Source: Caballeronia arationis
GTDB taxonomy: Bacteria; Pseudomonadota; Gammaproteobacteria; Burkholderiales; Burkholderiaceae
Assembly (NCBI RefSeq): GCF_001544975.2
Contig: NZ_FCOG02000011.1
Location: 79,741 to 143,740, forward strand
Length of the DNA stretch: 64,000 nucleotides
Direction: 5' to 3'
Shown here one piece after another: positions 1 to 7,632 of this stretch. Positions within the stretch are counted from its first letter, which is position 1; every line of letters starts with the position of its first letter. Position numbers and translations under genes: made by a program. The notes below the pieces were generated by a model that saw nothing but the letters and a program-made list of their open reading frames with translations, did no database searches and was not told the origin of the DNA.

Positions 1-2
1 GA

Positions 3-674
3 GAGGTCTCGGAACTGCTGACCACGCAGTTGACCAAGGTGCGGACCGTCGTCGTCAACTTCGACCAAGAGATCCACAAGCTCGTAAAACCGGGCAGCGT
101 TCTGGGCTCCGAGGATATTTTATGCGTCATCGAGGACGCCGTGACAGCGGGCAACCGTCTGTTCGACGAGGAGTCTCTTGACACGCTGCGTGTGCTCAGC
201 GAACAAACGCCCAAGGCGAAATCCGCGGGTGTCGTTGAGCGTATTGAGGTCTTCTACCACGGGGAGCTGGAGGACATGTCGCCTTCACTCCAGAAGCTCG
301 CGGCCACATCCGATGCGGCCATGATCAAGCGTTCGCGCTCCGTGGGTAAGAAAGGCTACACCGGCAGCGTCGACGAAAGCTTCCGCGTCGAAGGCACACC
401 GCTTCAGTTGGACACCGCAGCGATTCAAATCTACCTCACTGCGGACGTGCCGGCTGGCGTGGGTGACAAGGGCGTGTTCGGCAACCAGTTGAAAACGGTG
501 TTTGGTCAGGTGATGGAGCGTGAGCTGAGAACGGAGTCCGGACTGAAGGTCGATGCGATCTTTGGCGCGAAATCCGTTGCAGACCGGATCGTGTCGTCCC
601 CGGAACTCATCGCTACTACCACGACCTTGCTCGATGTGATCGGCCAGAAGGCCGTAGAACTCTACCGGTCGTAG
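3..674 (+). CDS. RNA polymerase beta-subunit C-terminal fragment, probable virion RNAP (5' partial)
   Basis: The reading frame is open at the left edge of the window, so the N-terminal part is missing; an internal TTG at 30 is not a convincing start. The visible 223 residues carry the beta-subunit DPBB/hybrid-binding signature: a GVGDKGVFGNQLKTVFG stretch near residue 150 (the GDK...GxKG lysine motif of beta), then DAIFGAKSVADRIVSS, matching the region after it in cellular beta (VDI.lNP..vpsRM). A second, longer beta C-half lies at 55248-57497 beside the phiKZ gp68/gp74 homologues and belongs to the non-virion enzyme. By elimination this one is the virion polymerase beta C fragment (phiKZ gp149-like). 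The virion enzyme is packaged in the capsid and transcribes early genes after injection. A strong hairpin follows the stop. Confidence 0.75.
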   Translation, partial: EVSELLTTQLTKVRTVVVNFDQEIHKLVKPGSVLGSEDILCVIEDAVTAGNRLFDEESLDTLRVLSEQTPKAKSAGVVERIEVFYHGELEDMSPSLQKLAATSDAAMIKRSRSVGKKGYTGSVDESFRVEGTPLQLDTAAIQIYLTADVPAGVGDKGVFGNQLKTVFGQVMERELRTESGLKVDAIFGAKSVADRIVSSPELIATTTTLLDVIGQKAVELYRS

Positions 675-683
675 ACCCCACGG

Positions 684-715
684 ACAAACGGCGGACCTTC
701 GGGTCTGCTGTTTGT
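684..715 (+). terminator. Long hairpin with UUCG tetraloop after the virion RNAP gene
   Basis: A 14-bp stem (684-697 with 702-715, two G-U pairs) closes on a TTCG loop and is followed by a short T-rich stretch. It lies directly after the TAG stop and before the next Shine-Dalgarno, so it is a probable terminator or 3'-end processing and stability hairpin. Confidence 0.75.
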
Positions 716-750
716 TCAAGATTTATTCAGTCCTGCTGATAGGAATTTTC

Positions 751-939
751 ATGAAATCCAGAGAATCTGAAAAGACGCTCGTGACGCTCGCGAATGCCAC
801 GACTCTCGTGCGCACCATCGTTCAGGGCGTCCTCGGCAACGACGCCGCAGACACCTTCGGGGGCGCGCCGCTCACAACGGATGTGATCAACCAAATCGCC
901 CAGGCCAAGTTTCAGGCTGCGGTGCAACCCTACCTGTAA
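751..939 (+). CDS. Small conserved-looking protein of unknown function (62 aa)
   Basis: The ATG at 751 follows TAGGAA at 740-745, so it is preferred over the in-frame ATG at 712, which sits inside the terminator hairpin. The product is soluble and mildly hydrophobic, with no membrane segment or Cys pair. It has a Thr/Ala/Val-rich central part (LANATTLVRTIVQGVLG) and a C-terminal amphipathic helix ending QAAVQPYL. It lies between the virion RNAP beta fragment and a 477-aa gene, all on the plus strand with short gaps, suggesting a late virion-protein operon. No function can be assigned. Confidence 0.6.
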   Translation: MKSRESEKTLVTLANATTLVRTIVQGVLGNDAADTFGGAPLTTDVINQIAQAKFQAAVQPYL

Positions 940-954
940 AAGGACGCGAAGACC

Positions 955-2388
955 ATGTTGAACGAGAAAGTCCTGATGGCTTCGCTGCCGTTGACTGAGC
1001 GACTGGACGCGCGCGGTCTCGCGCTGTATCCGGTTTCGGGTACGCCGCTTGACGCGCTGTGCTCCTCGACCCGCTCGGACTCGGCCCTTTTCATCGCTGC
1101 CAACGGCGACCCCCGTGCGCTCATCGGCAGCATCTGCACGATGGCCAACACGACCGACCCGATGATGCAGTGCTCCGAGCACGATGCTGTTCTCGACTCG
1201 ATCGCCGAAACTGCGATCGCTGCGGTGAAAGGTCACATCGCCTTCGCCCGTACCATCGTGGCACCGGCGATCAACGATCTGTACGCCCGCGTGAAAGCAT
1301 CGCTGGCGGAGGTCAATCAGTCGTCGCTGCTGGGCATGGAAGTCGAAGTGCTGCGCGAGCCGAAGCCGCTCGACAATGGCGCCCTGCAGAGCGCCGTGCG
1401 CAAATTCGACGGTCTGTCCTTCGACAGCCCCTCGCTCACGCTGCGCCTGCCGGATCTGTCGATGGATGAGATCCGTGAACTGATGCTCTCGGGCGGTGGT
1501 GGACTGGACGCCGACATCGCTGAATGGATGGCGGAAAAGGGAGATGACTTTTTCCGTTATGTCTGGGCGAGCCTCTTCCAGCAAACCTTCCCGCGTGACG
1601 GCGACCGCGTGCGTTCGTTCGGGGAATGGGTCACCGACCGCGCACAGGGCACGGACGTGGCACTGGCCGTCTTCCTGATCGCGCGCAAGCTGAGCGATGG
1701 CAAGCCGCTCGAAGGCACTGCAATGTCGCTCTCGAGCTATCAAGGCACGATCGTCGATTTCCGCAATCAGGCCGGCGCTGCACTCTGCCGTGCGCTGGAC
1801 AAGATCGAGCGCGCGAGCAAGTCGGGTCAGCTGGTGCGCGACGTGGTCGGTACGAAGACGGTGGTGTACGAACCGGTCTATCGACGCTTCCTCGAAGAAG
1901 GCGGCACGAACGAGATGCTCTTCGCGAACGCGCTCGGGATTCCGTTTGCGACCTCGATCGAAGCAATCATGGCTCAGCGCGAACAGCTCGCCAAGCGCTG
2001 GAACACGCATGCGTCGATCACCCGCACCGCGGAATCGAACAAGCGCTTCAACATCACCAAGGATCTGCTCGATCTGCATTTCCGTGCACAACTCGCGGAA
2101 GTGACCGATGGCGAAGAAGCGACCGCGAACAACCGCGAAACCGTGCTGCGTCTGTTCAAGGAATGCCTCGCCAAGCTGCGCGAGAGCGACCTGAACGATC
2201 TCTACAGTGCATGCCTGATCCTCGTGTGCCGTGCTCGCTTCTTCAAGACGGACGCTGAACGCATCCTCGTCGGCATCGAGCAAGCAAAGTGCGAGAACCC
2301 GGACATCTCCGTGCGTGAAGCGGCAGCAGCCAGTGTCCTGAACTACATCGCTTACTGGGTCGGCACGCAACTTAAGGTAGTCGGCTAA
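955..2388 (+). CDS. Conserved phiKZ-type protein, possibly virion-associated (477 aa)
   Basis: Starts at the ATG after AAAAGGACG. A 477-aa soluble, mostly helical protein with no recognisable catalytic motif. Its codon use is strongly biased to GC-ending codons, like the tail genes. It sits 15 bp after the small 751 gene and upstream of the 241-aa gene and the prohead protease, so capsid or inner-body assembly context is the best clue. A 547-aa antisense ORF across the same DNA is a shadow. Position next to the virion RNAP beta fragment is consistent with a structural or packaged protein, but this is inference from neighbourhood only. Confidence 0.65.
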   Translation: MLNEKVLMASLPLTERLDARGLALYPVSGTPLDALCSSTRSDSALFIAANGDPRALIGSICTMANTTDPMMQCSEHDAVLDSIAETAIAAVKGHIAFARTIVAPAINDLYARVKASLAEVNQSSLLGMEVEVLREPKPLDNGALQSAVRKFDGLSFDSPSLTLRLPDLSMDEIRELMLSGGGGLDADIAEWMAEKGDDFFRYVWASLFQQTFPRDGDRVRSFGEWVTDRAQGTDVALAVFLIARKLSDGKPLEGTAMSLSSYQGTIVDFRNQAGAALCRALDKIERASKSGQLVRDVVGTKTVVYEPVYRRFLEEGGTNEMLFANALGIPFATSIEAIMAQREQLAKRWNTHASITRTAESNKRFNITKDLLDLHFRAQLAEVTDGEEATANNRETVLRLFKECLAKLRESDLNDLYSACLILVCRARFFKTDAERILVGIEQAKCENPDISVREAAAASVLNYIAYWVGTQLKVVG

Positions 2389-2420
2389 GCGCGCATCTTT
2401 CTGTTTCTTGTGAGGACGTG

Positions 2421-3146
2421 ATGGATCCGAAAACTCTTATCAGAGACCCTGAACGGGTCAAAAGCGCTCTCCGGGAAACGGAAGAAGGTCAGCTCATCGC
2501 CAAGGAACCGGTGAAGATCTACATTCCAACCCGGTTCGCTGAGCGAGGACTGGCCTCGATCGGGATCGAGACGTACATCTACGGCATCTATGCAATGACT
2601 GTCGAAGACAGCTATTACGCGGTGTCGTTGGTGAACGCACTCATCCGGATCGAACCCACCTCGATGATGAAGATCATGATCGACGAGGACGAATACTTCG
2701 AGTTCGAATTCGAGAAGGGCGCGGTGATTACACCGACCCTTGATCTCGTGAAGACCGACACGCTTGTGTACAAAGTCTACAAGGAGATTATCGAAGGCGG
2801 CCATACGCCTTGGTACCTAGGCTACAACGAGATGGCCCGGATCTTCGACACGGCGCGCTACCACGCCGGGGCAAACGTGGGCGGCAACCACGAAGTCACT
2901 GAGTTGCTTGTCTCGATCATCGCGCGCAATCCAAAGAACCGCCATGAGTACTACCGCACGACGGTCAACGACATGCGGGAGCTCGAAACCAACAAGCCGG
3001 TCTTCATTCCGCTGCGCTCAGTCGAGTACGCAGCGAGCAACACCCTCAGCAAGCTCGCGGGCAGCTACTTCAGTCGCGGTGTCGTCAGTGCTCTGGTCTC
3101 CCCCTCTGAGCGCGTCGAGCGACTGGACCAGCTACTGACAAGTTGA
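2421..3146 (+). CDS. Conserved phiKZ-type protein of unknown function (241 aa)
   Basis: GAGGA at 2412-2416 places the start at ATG 2421; the in-frame GTG at 2418 is too close to the Shine-Dalgarno. The protein is mixed alpha/beta, rich in Tyr and acidic residues (IETYIYGIYAMTVEDSYY, then IDEDEYFEFEFEKG), with no membrane segment or signal peptide. It is flanked by the 477-aa gene and the protease with 30-35 bp gaps, implying one transcript. I recognise the overall look as a conserved jumbo-phage virion-cluster protein but cannot name a function. Confidence 0.65.
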   Translation: MDPKTLIRDPERVKSALRETEEGQLIAKEPVKIYIPTRFAERGLASIGIETYIYGIYAMTVEDSYYAVSLVNALIRIEPTSMMKIMIDEDEYFEFEFEKGAVITPTLDLVKTDTLVYKVYKEIIEGGHTPWYLGYNEMARIFDTARYHAGANVGGNHEVTELLVSIIARNPKNRHEYYRTTVNDMRELETNKPVFIPLRSVEYAASNTLSKLAGSYFSRGVVSALVSPSERVERLDQLLTS

Positions 3147-3180
3147 GCGGCAACCCTTTTCTTAGAACGAGAACCGCATC

Positions 3181-3939
3181 ATGGGTAACAACTACATCCG
3201 CTTCGGTTTCACGGCGCTCAACGGCACGAACAAGGCTGGCGATCTGCGACCGGACGAAGACGGCTACTACGAGGTGGTGCTGGGTGGGCTGGATGTGTAT
3301 AACTCCGCCGACCAGTTCTATCCGTACGAGCCCGCTAAGGAACTCTTCACCAGCTCCAGCCAGCTGATGCGACGCGTAGCCAACGGCGCGTTGCGCGGCG
3401 AATACGGGCATCCCAAGATGGTGCCGGGCCAGAGCTACGACTCGTACGCTCAGCGCATCCTGTCGATCTACGAAGGCGACGTGTCCCACCACATCAGGGA
3501 GATCACGCTGGACTTCGACCGCATCCGCGATCCGCAAGGCCGCAAGTGCATCGCGATCGTCGGTAAAGTTTGCCCGAGTGGTCCGAAGGGTGACGCGCTG
3601 CGTCGCTCGCTCGAGAACAAGAACGAGAACGTCTGCTTCTCGATCCGTGCCTTCACGCGCGACGATCAGGTCGGTCGCACGACGCACCGCGTGCTCAAGA
3701 ATATCGTGACGTGGGACTACGTGAACGAGCCGGGCATTGCGATCGCCAACAAGTTCAAGTCGCCGGCGCTCGAGGAGATCGCCGAATCGATGTTCTCGCG
3801 TCGCCATCTGGAAGGTGCGCAGCGGGCGTCCGCACAAGGTATCGCTCAAGAATCGGTTCGCCTCAACGTTCAAGAGCTGTTCCAAGCTTGCGGATGGGCG
3901 TCGGACAACGGTAACAAGCCCGCCTACCTGAACTGGTAA
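3181..3939 (+). CDS. Prohead maturation protease (T4 gp21-like serine protease)
   Basis: The 252-aa product has the prohead-protease signature: GEYGHP with His77, then a beta-rich stretch and IVGKVCPSGPKGDALRR, then VCFSIRAF with Ser154. These fit the catalytic His and Ser of the herpesvirus-type/T4 gp21 (U9/S77-like) fold. The middle (RILSIYEGDVSHHIREITLD) matches the usual strand before the G...PkG loop. In phiKZ-like phages this enzyme cleaves propeptides from the major capsid and inner-body proteins during head maturation. It lies with virion RNAP and probable virion genes, in keeping with a late role. The third catalytic residue was not assigned. Confidence 0.75.
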   Translation: MGNNYIRFGFTALNGTNKAGDLRPDEDGYYEVVLGGLDVYNSADQFYPYEPAKELFTSSSQLMRRVANGALRGEYGHPKMVPGQSYDSYAQRILSIYEGDVSHHIREITLDFDRIRDPQGRKCIAIVGKVCPSGPKGDALRRSLENKNENVCFSIRAFTRDDQVGRTTHRVLKNIVTWDYVNEPGIAIANKFKSPALEEIAESMFSRRHLEGAQRASAQGIAQESVRLNVQELFQACGWASDNGNKPAYLNW

Positions 3940-3950
3940 GGAACTAACCG

Positions 3951-4040
3951 ATGTGTCCCTGATGCGGAAGTTTCATGCTCGCGGAGCATGAGGGCGGCTG
4001 GTGGTGCTGCATGAACTGCGGCAACAACTGGAAGGAATAG
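3951..4040 (+). pseudogene. Tiny zinc-ribbon ORF interrupted by an in-frame TGA at codon 4
   Basis: AAGGA at 3938-3942 precedes ATG 3951 at normal spacing. The frame reads MCP, then TGA, then CGSFMLAEHEGGWWCCMN and CGNNWKE before TAG at 4038-4040. Apart from the TGA this is a textbook treble-clef/zinc-ribbon peptide: CPxCG knuckle, aromatic/charged middle, CxNCG knuckle. The TGA occupies exactly the x of the first CPxCG. It may be a nonsense mutation (for example TGG to TGA), a sequencing error, or programmed read-through. A restart at ATG 3975 would lose the first knuckle. Confidence 0.55.
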
Positions 4041-4052
4041 TCGACGTACATA

Positions 4053-4089
4053 CGCCAGCAGGGGTGACCTGCTGGCGCTTATGCCGTCT
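4053..4089 (+). terminator. 9-bp hairpin followed by TTATGCCGTCT
   Basis: Perfect stem 4053-4061 with 4069-4077, loop of 7, then TTATGCCGTCT at 4079-4089. The same tail follows several other hairpins in the window. It probably ends the protease/zinc-ribbon transcript, and the TATG may also act as a late-promoter core. Confidence 0.6.
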
Positions 4090-4116
4090 GCTTACCTGAT
4101 TGAAACCGAAAACAAA

Positions 4117-4130
4117 CACATATCACTAAC
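4117..4130 (+). promoter_or_regulatory. Early-promoter motif (CACATATCACTAAC)
   Basis: Matches the ATATCAC(T/C)A core repeated upstream of phuZ, chmA, and RNAP subunit genes in this window. It lies about 100 bp before the 4229 gene, marking that gene as early. A terminator-like hairpin lies between it and the gene. Confidence 0.6.
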
Positions 4131-4142
4131 TTGAACCTGGAA

Positions 4143-4175
4143 CCCCAGAGTTCTAAAGGAATCTGGGGAATTTTT
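4143..4175 (+). terminator. Leader hairpin with T tail, possible attenuator
   Basis: CCCCAGA (4143-4149) pairs with TCTGGGG (4162-4168), followed by AATTTTT. It lies 13 bp downstream of the early motif and before the coding region, so it would be in the 5' leader. It could be an attenuator or a stabilising 5' hairpin. Confidence 0.5.
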
Positions 4176-4228
4176 ACGTCGGTAACCCCTTGTTATGGCT
4201 AGAACCAAACCGGAAATCAATTAGCTCT

Positions 4229-4762
4229 ATGAACATGGAAAACCGCGATGAGATTCGCCTGCAATTCAAAGGCGAAGAGTATCTCGTGAAAACGCTCATT
4301 GGCCTGATGCGTCAGGCTCCCGTAATTGAAGTCAAACCCGAAGATCTGAATCCGATCGATCCGACAGGTGCCGACTCCCAGAATTTCGGTGTATGCTACG
4401 CGCCTGCTGCACCGGAGCTGCAATACGGGGAAATCGCCTTCTTCAAGCAGGAAGGCAAGTACACGGTTTTGCTTGGCAAGAGTTCCGTGCAGAAGGCGTT
4501 CGAGCAAGGCGCTGCTACCGTCAAGGGCCGCCTCATCTCCTCGCCAGGGCTGAAGAAGATTCGGATCATTACCAGCTCTCCCTCTGAAGTGGTTGTGCCA
4601 TCCACGCAACAGATCCGCAGTTCGGAGTATTTCCAGCGCGACAACAGCAACAGACCCTATCGGAGCGAACGCCCGCCTCGGGAAGGCGCGCGGCCGTACT
4701 CCAATCGTTACAACCCGAATTCAAACGGCGCCGGCACGCGGAGGGACTTTCACAAGTCGTAA
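4229..4762 (+). CDS. Early protein of unknown function with basic disordered tail (177 aa)
   Basis: Start is uncertain: ATG 4229 or 4235, neither with a clear Shine-Dalgarno. An out-of-frame mini-ORF (MARTKPEIN, ATG 4195 to TAG) ends 4 bp before 4229 and might couple translation. Residues 1 to about 130 form a compact alpha/beta domain (IRLQFKGEEYLVKTLIGLMR... YTVLLGKSSVQKAFEQG). The last 45 residues are Arg/Asn/Pro/Tyr-rich and likely disordered, as in nucleic-acid-binding tails. An early-promoter motif lies upstream at 4117. A role in binding RNA or DNA is a guess from composition. Confidence 0.65.
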   Translation: MNMENRDEIRLQFKGEEYLVKTLIGLMRQAPVIEVKPEDLNPIDPTGADSQNFGVCYAPAAPELQYGEIAFFKQEGKYTVLLGKSSVQKAFEQGAATVKGRLISSPGLKKIRIITSSPSEVVVPSTQQIRSSEYFQRDNSNRPYRSERPPREGARPYSNRYNPNSNGAGTRRDFHKS

Positions 4763-4798
4763 TGGCTCGCCGCCTGTAATTCGCCTCCTAAAACCATC

Positions 4799-4834
4799 GC
4801 CCCGATACCCGGGGCCATAAGCATTATCACAAAC
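4799..4834 (+). promoter_or_regulatory. Small GC hairpin followed by a weak early-type motif (CATTATCAC)
   Basis: GCCCC (4799-4803) pairs with GGGGC (4811-4815), a short terminator-like hairpin. GCATTATCACAAACG at 4821-4834 is one base off the ATATCAC core and lies 25-35 bp upstream of the 4857 start. Weak evidence for a separate promoter. Confidence 0.3.
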
Positions 4835-4856
4835 GTAAAATAAGGAATCTGTAATC

Positions 4857-5381
4857 ATGACCACGACCACCGACATCAAGTTCAAGCCGACCACGACGGA
4901 ACTGTCCGCCGAGATCAAGAAGGAAATGAAGCTCGACCCGAAGACCGGCGTCGGTACCGTGACGGAAAACTGGTACGTCGACAACCTCGGTCGCGCGGTG
5001 CCGGAAGACATCAAGGCGAAGTACCCGGGCATCGAGGCCGACGTGGTACCGATCATCAAGGGCGTGCAGGATCACAACACGATGGTCGCGGCCGCCGCGG
5101 GCCTCGCGTTCGGCCAGCTCTCCGAGCACGTGCTGAAGAGCAACAAGGAAATCGAGCGCACCACGCTCGACCTGCCGACGATCGGCAAGGACGGCTTCGA
5201 CTTCACGTACGACAAGACGCGCCAAGTTCCGGACCGCACGGCAGACGGCACGGTCGGCACGAAGACGGTTCACGGCTCGCTGCGCGTTGGCTATCGCACC
5301 TACGGCACGAAGAGCCGCGGCGAACTCATGAAGGTCAAGGAGCAGCTCGCGATCGACGCTGCGAAGGTGTTCGGCAGCTAA
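4857..5381 (+). CDS. Unknown soluble protein, possibly abundant (174 aa)
   Basis: AAGGAA precedes ATG 4857. The product starts with a Thr/Lys-rich strand region (TTTTDIKFKPTTTELSAEIKKEM) and contains an Ala-rich helix (NTMVAAAAGLAFGQLSEHVLK). It ends in a charged helix. No Cys, no membrane segment, no known motif. Codon use is extremely biased to preferred GC-ending codons, and it stands as its own transcription unit between a hairpin and a strong intrinsic terminator at 5415. Both suggest high expression. Function unknown. Confidence 0.65.
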   Translation: MTTTTDIKFKPTTTELSAEIKKEMKLDPKTGVGTVTENWYVDNLGRAVPEDIKAKYPGIEADVVPIIKGVQDHNTMVAAAAGLAFGQLSEHVLKSNKEIERTTLDLPTIGKDGFDFTYDKTRQVPDRTADGTVGTKTVHGSLRVGYRTYGTKSRGELMKVKEQLAIDAAKVFGS

Positions 5382-5414
5382 GCACTCTCAGCGGTATCGT
5401 TTCGAAGACGAGAA

Positions 5415-5443
5415 AACCCCTGCCTTCGGGCGGGGGTTTTTTA
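5415..5443 (+). terminator. Strong intrinsic terminator
   Basis: 10-bp stem (5415-5424 with 5429-5438, one G-T pair), TTCG tetraloop and a run of T. Ends the 4857 gene. Confidence 0.9.
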
Positions 5444-5474
5444 TTTCCCCTTCTTTTGTTACTGCGAAGACGGC

Positions 5475-6692
5475 ATGACTGAACAGCAAGACAAGGCATA
5501 CGTCTACATCTTCCACAACCCTGAGACAGGCGATGTCAACGTAGGGAGTACAAAAGACGAAAAGTACCGCCAACGCAAACACCTTTCTGCGTTGAGAGGC
5601 GCTCGACACAGCAACTACAAATTTCAAAGATGCTACGCCAGGAAACCAAACTTCGAATTTGTGTCAATGGAAGTACCCGATCGGGATACCGCCCTCGCGC
5701 TCGAGCAATCGATCATTGACGAGTTTTACGGCTCACCATCCTTCTTGAACATTTCGAAAGACGCGGCTTACTGCAACGTGTGGCAGTCCCCTGCTTCAAT
5801 CGAACGAATGCGCAAGGCACTGACTGGGCGAAAACTATCTGCTGAACATATTGAGAAGTCGCGCCAAGGACTTCTTCGCCTCAACAGAAAGATGAGCGCG
5901 GAGCAGAAGGAACGCCTGCGGGAATGCTTCAAAGGCATTCCTTTGTCTGCAGCAACGAAAGCCAAGCTCTCTATAAGCGGCAAGGCTCGATTCGACGATC
6001 CGCTAGAACGGCTGAAAATCAGCGTAGGCCATCGCGGTAAGCTTCTAAGCGCGGAACATCGCGCGAAACTCAGTCTTGTTGCACGCGGTCGAAAAGACAC
6101 GGACGCGAAGAGGCTGAACATGCGACGCGGTAACGCATATCGATCAAAAAGCGTTCTAATCGACGGTACAACATACCGGACCTTAGCCGAAGCGGCGGAG
6201 GCACTCGGAGTGCACAAGACCACAATTACCAACCGTATCAAGGCCGGCCTGTACCAGGGGGCAGAACAACAGGATTCATCGATGCACCGCAAGATGACGA
6301 TCTGGACAATACAGCTGTCCAAGTGGCGATTAGCACGAGAACTCGGCATTCATCTCATCGACTGTACCGCTCGCTCGGGCATTTCCGCGTTTGCCCCACT
6401 CTTCGACGACGTCATGGCGTACAAGCGCGGCGTGCTCAGTGAGGAGCAATACACCAAACGTTACCTCGCACGGATGCGTCACTCGCGACGGGAACAATCC
6501 AAGGAATGGGAACGCGTCAAAACCCTGCCGGAAAGGATCGCCCTCGCGTGCTATTGCAAGGCCGGGGTCTTCTGCCATCGCCATCTCTTCCGAGACTTGC
6601 TCAGCGACTATCTCAAGGACGCCCAGTTCGAGGTGAAGTGCGCGGGCGAGCTCATCTCCTCGATCCCTCCACACGTAAAAGCAGAAGCATGA
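5475..6692 (+). CDS. GIY-YIG homing endonuclease fused in frame to a DUF488-like domain (405 aa)
   Basis: Residues 1-95 are a GIY-YIG nuclease (AYVYIFHNPETG... VNVGSTKD, Arg/His/Glu downstream). Residues about 110-215 hold NUMOD3-type repeats (three copies of a (L)SAEH.EK/AK..L pattern). Residues about 220-260 are a NUMOD1-like helix-turn-helix (YRTLAEAAEALGVHKTTI). From about residue 270 a different module begins (MTIWTIQLSKWRLARELGI). It ends with LACYCKAGVFCHRHLFRDLL, the C-terminal Cys/His signature of DUF488 phage proteins. AGGA at 6271 with ATG 6282 could start this module alone (136 aa). The homing gene therefore looks inserted immediately upstream of, and fused to, a resident DUF488 gene. 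Confidence 0.85.
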   Translation: MTEQQDKAYVYIFHNPETGDVNVGSTKDEKYRQRKHLSALRGARHSNYKFQRCYARKPNFEFVSMEVPDRDTALALEQSIIDEFYGSPSFLNISKDAAYCNVWQSPASIERMRKALTGRKLSAEHIEKSRQGLLRLNRKMSAEQKERLRECFKGIPLSAATKAKLSISGKARFDDPLERLKISVGHRGKLLSAEHRAKLSLVARGRKDTDAKRLNMRRGNAYRSKSVLIDGTTYRTLAEAAEALGVHKTTITNRIKAGLYQGAEQQDSSMHRKMTIWTIQLSKWRLARELGIHLIDCTARSGISAFAPLFDDVMAYKRGVLSEEQYTKRYLARMRHSRREQSKEWERVKTLPERIALACYCKAGVFCHRHLFRDLLSDYLKDAQFEVKCAGELISSIPPHVKAEA

Positions 6693-6964
6693 ATACGCTG
6701 GCAATCTTCGCAGGCTTCGCCCTCTTTCTTCCCTTCTATTTCTTAGTCGGGCTTTTCTGGCTCCGGTGCAATCCCGAAGTCGTTCGCATCATTCGGCGCA
6801 CGGCCGGGAGCGACCTGGTGTTCACCATTTCCTCGCTTGTCTTGGCGATCCTGTGGCCGGTCTGGTCAATCTACATCGGCATGGCGTACATTCGCGGTAT
6901 GCTGCGAATCATTCGTGAACAACGCGCGGTGAAGCACGATGAGTCACGTCCCGACGCCACTTGA
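6689..6964 (+). CDS. Small two-helix membrane protein (91 aa)
   Basis: ATG 6689 overlaps the TGA of the preceding gene (ATGA), so translation is likely coupled. Two hydrophobic segments, at about residues 4-25 (LAIFAGFALFLPFYFLVGLF) and 45-68 (LVFTISSLVLAILWPVWSIY), flank a short basic loop. The C-terminal tail is charged. Predicted inner-membrane protein with no recognised family. It belongs to the small accessory operon that runs to 7599. Confidence 0.6.
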   Translation: MNTLAIFAGFALFLPFYFLVGLFWLRCNPEVVRIIRRTAGSDLVFTISSLVLAILWPVWSIYIGMAYIRGMLRIIREQRAVKHDESRPDAT

Positions 6965-6991
6965 GCACGCTGACTTTTTTAAGGAGCGCAC

Positions 6992-7216
6992 ATGAACGGT
7001 TTCATTCTCATCCTCTCGGTCGTCTGGCAGTTTACGCAAGGCGGACCTACCGGCGGGGCGGCCGCCAACTACACGACCGCGACGTTTGCTGACGAGTCTG
7101 CGTGCAAGAAAGCCGGCGAAGCGGCACGGGCGATGGTCTATAGAGAGTTTGCACGCGGGGCCAAGACCCCTCATGTAAATTTCATTTGCGTTCCCCAAGT
7201 GAGCAAATCCGAATGA
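6992..7216 (+). CDS. Small protein with hydrophobic N-terminus and two cysteines (74 aa)
   Basis: TAAGGAGCGCAC places the start at 6992. Residues 1-14 (MNGFILILSVVWQF) could be a short signal or membrane anchor. The rest is polar with two Cys (SACKKAGEAA and FICVPQ) that could form a disulphide outside the cytoplasm. The domain resembles the generic small exported proteins of bacteria and phages (ATFADESACKKAGE). Function unknown. The stop overlaps the next gene's start. Confidence 0.6.
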   Translation: MNGFILILSVVWQFTQGGPTGGAAANYTTATFADESACKKAGEAARAMVYREFARGAKTPHVNFICVPQVSKSE

Positions 7217-7599
7217 CCATACGCGTGGAAGGACAAATCGTTCCGACGTTGCCCGGACAAACCGCCCTGCTCTTGAAGTTGGACACGCAGCGCGGGATGA
7301 CTGTCAACCAATCAGCTCTCCAGCGCGCACAAGGTCTACTGTCACGCCTGCCCGCTGTCATGATGAGCGGTGAAATCAGTCCGAACGTGGATGGATCGCT
7401 CGCGATGCAATGGGTGCGAAAAGACGACAAGCTCGATGTCGATTTGCGACTGAAGTGCTTGCCCTTCGGAGGCGTTCAATACGCGTACATCGTCGAGGGA
7501 TCGGATGGCGGTCAAGCTGGAGGCATCCTGAAGCCCCACCAGTCCGACGACGAGGTTATCTGGATCGTGAGACATGTCGTTGCGATGCTGACGCCTTAG
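7213..7599 (+). CDS. Unknown soluble protein (128 aa)
   Basis: ATG 7213 overlaps the previous TGA (ATGA), which decides the start over upstream in-frame alternatives. The protein is a mixed alpha/beta chain (MTIRVEGQIVPTLPGQTALL... VDLRLKCLPFGGVQYAYIV) with no motif I recognise. It is the last gene of the 5475-7599 unit, which ends at a strong bidirectional terminator. The coupling suggests it functions with, or was acquired alongside, the two preceding small genes. Confidence 0.6.
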   Translation: MTIRVEGQIVPTLPGQTALLLKLDTQRGMTVNQSALQRAQGLLSRLPAVMMSGEISPNVDGSLAMQWVRKDDKLDVDLRLKCLPFGGVQYAYIVEGSDGGQAGGILKPHQSDDEVIWIVRHVVAMLTP

Positions 7600-7632
7600 C
7601 CCCGCCCGGCCAACCCCTACGCCGCCGAACTA

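Noticed and set aside
727..2370. 547-aa ORF on the minus strand
   Set aside because: Arg/His/Glu-rich antisense shadow of the 955-2388 gene, caused by GC-ending codon bias; no Shine-Dalgarno, no domain.
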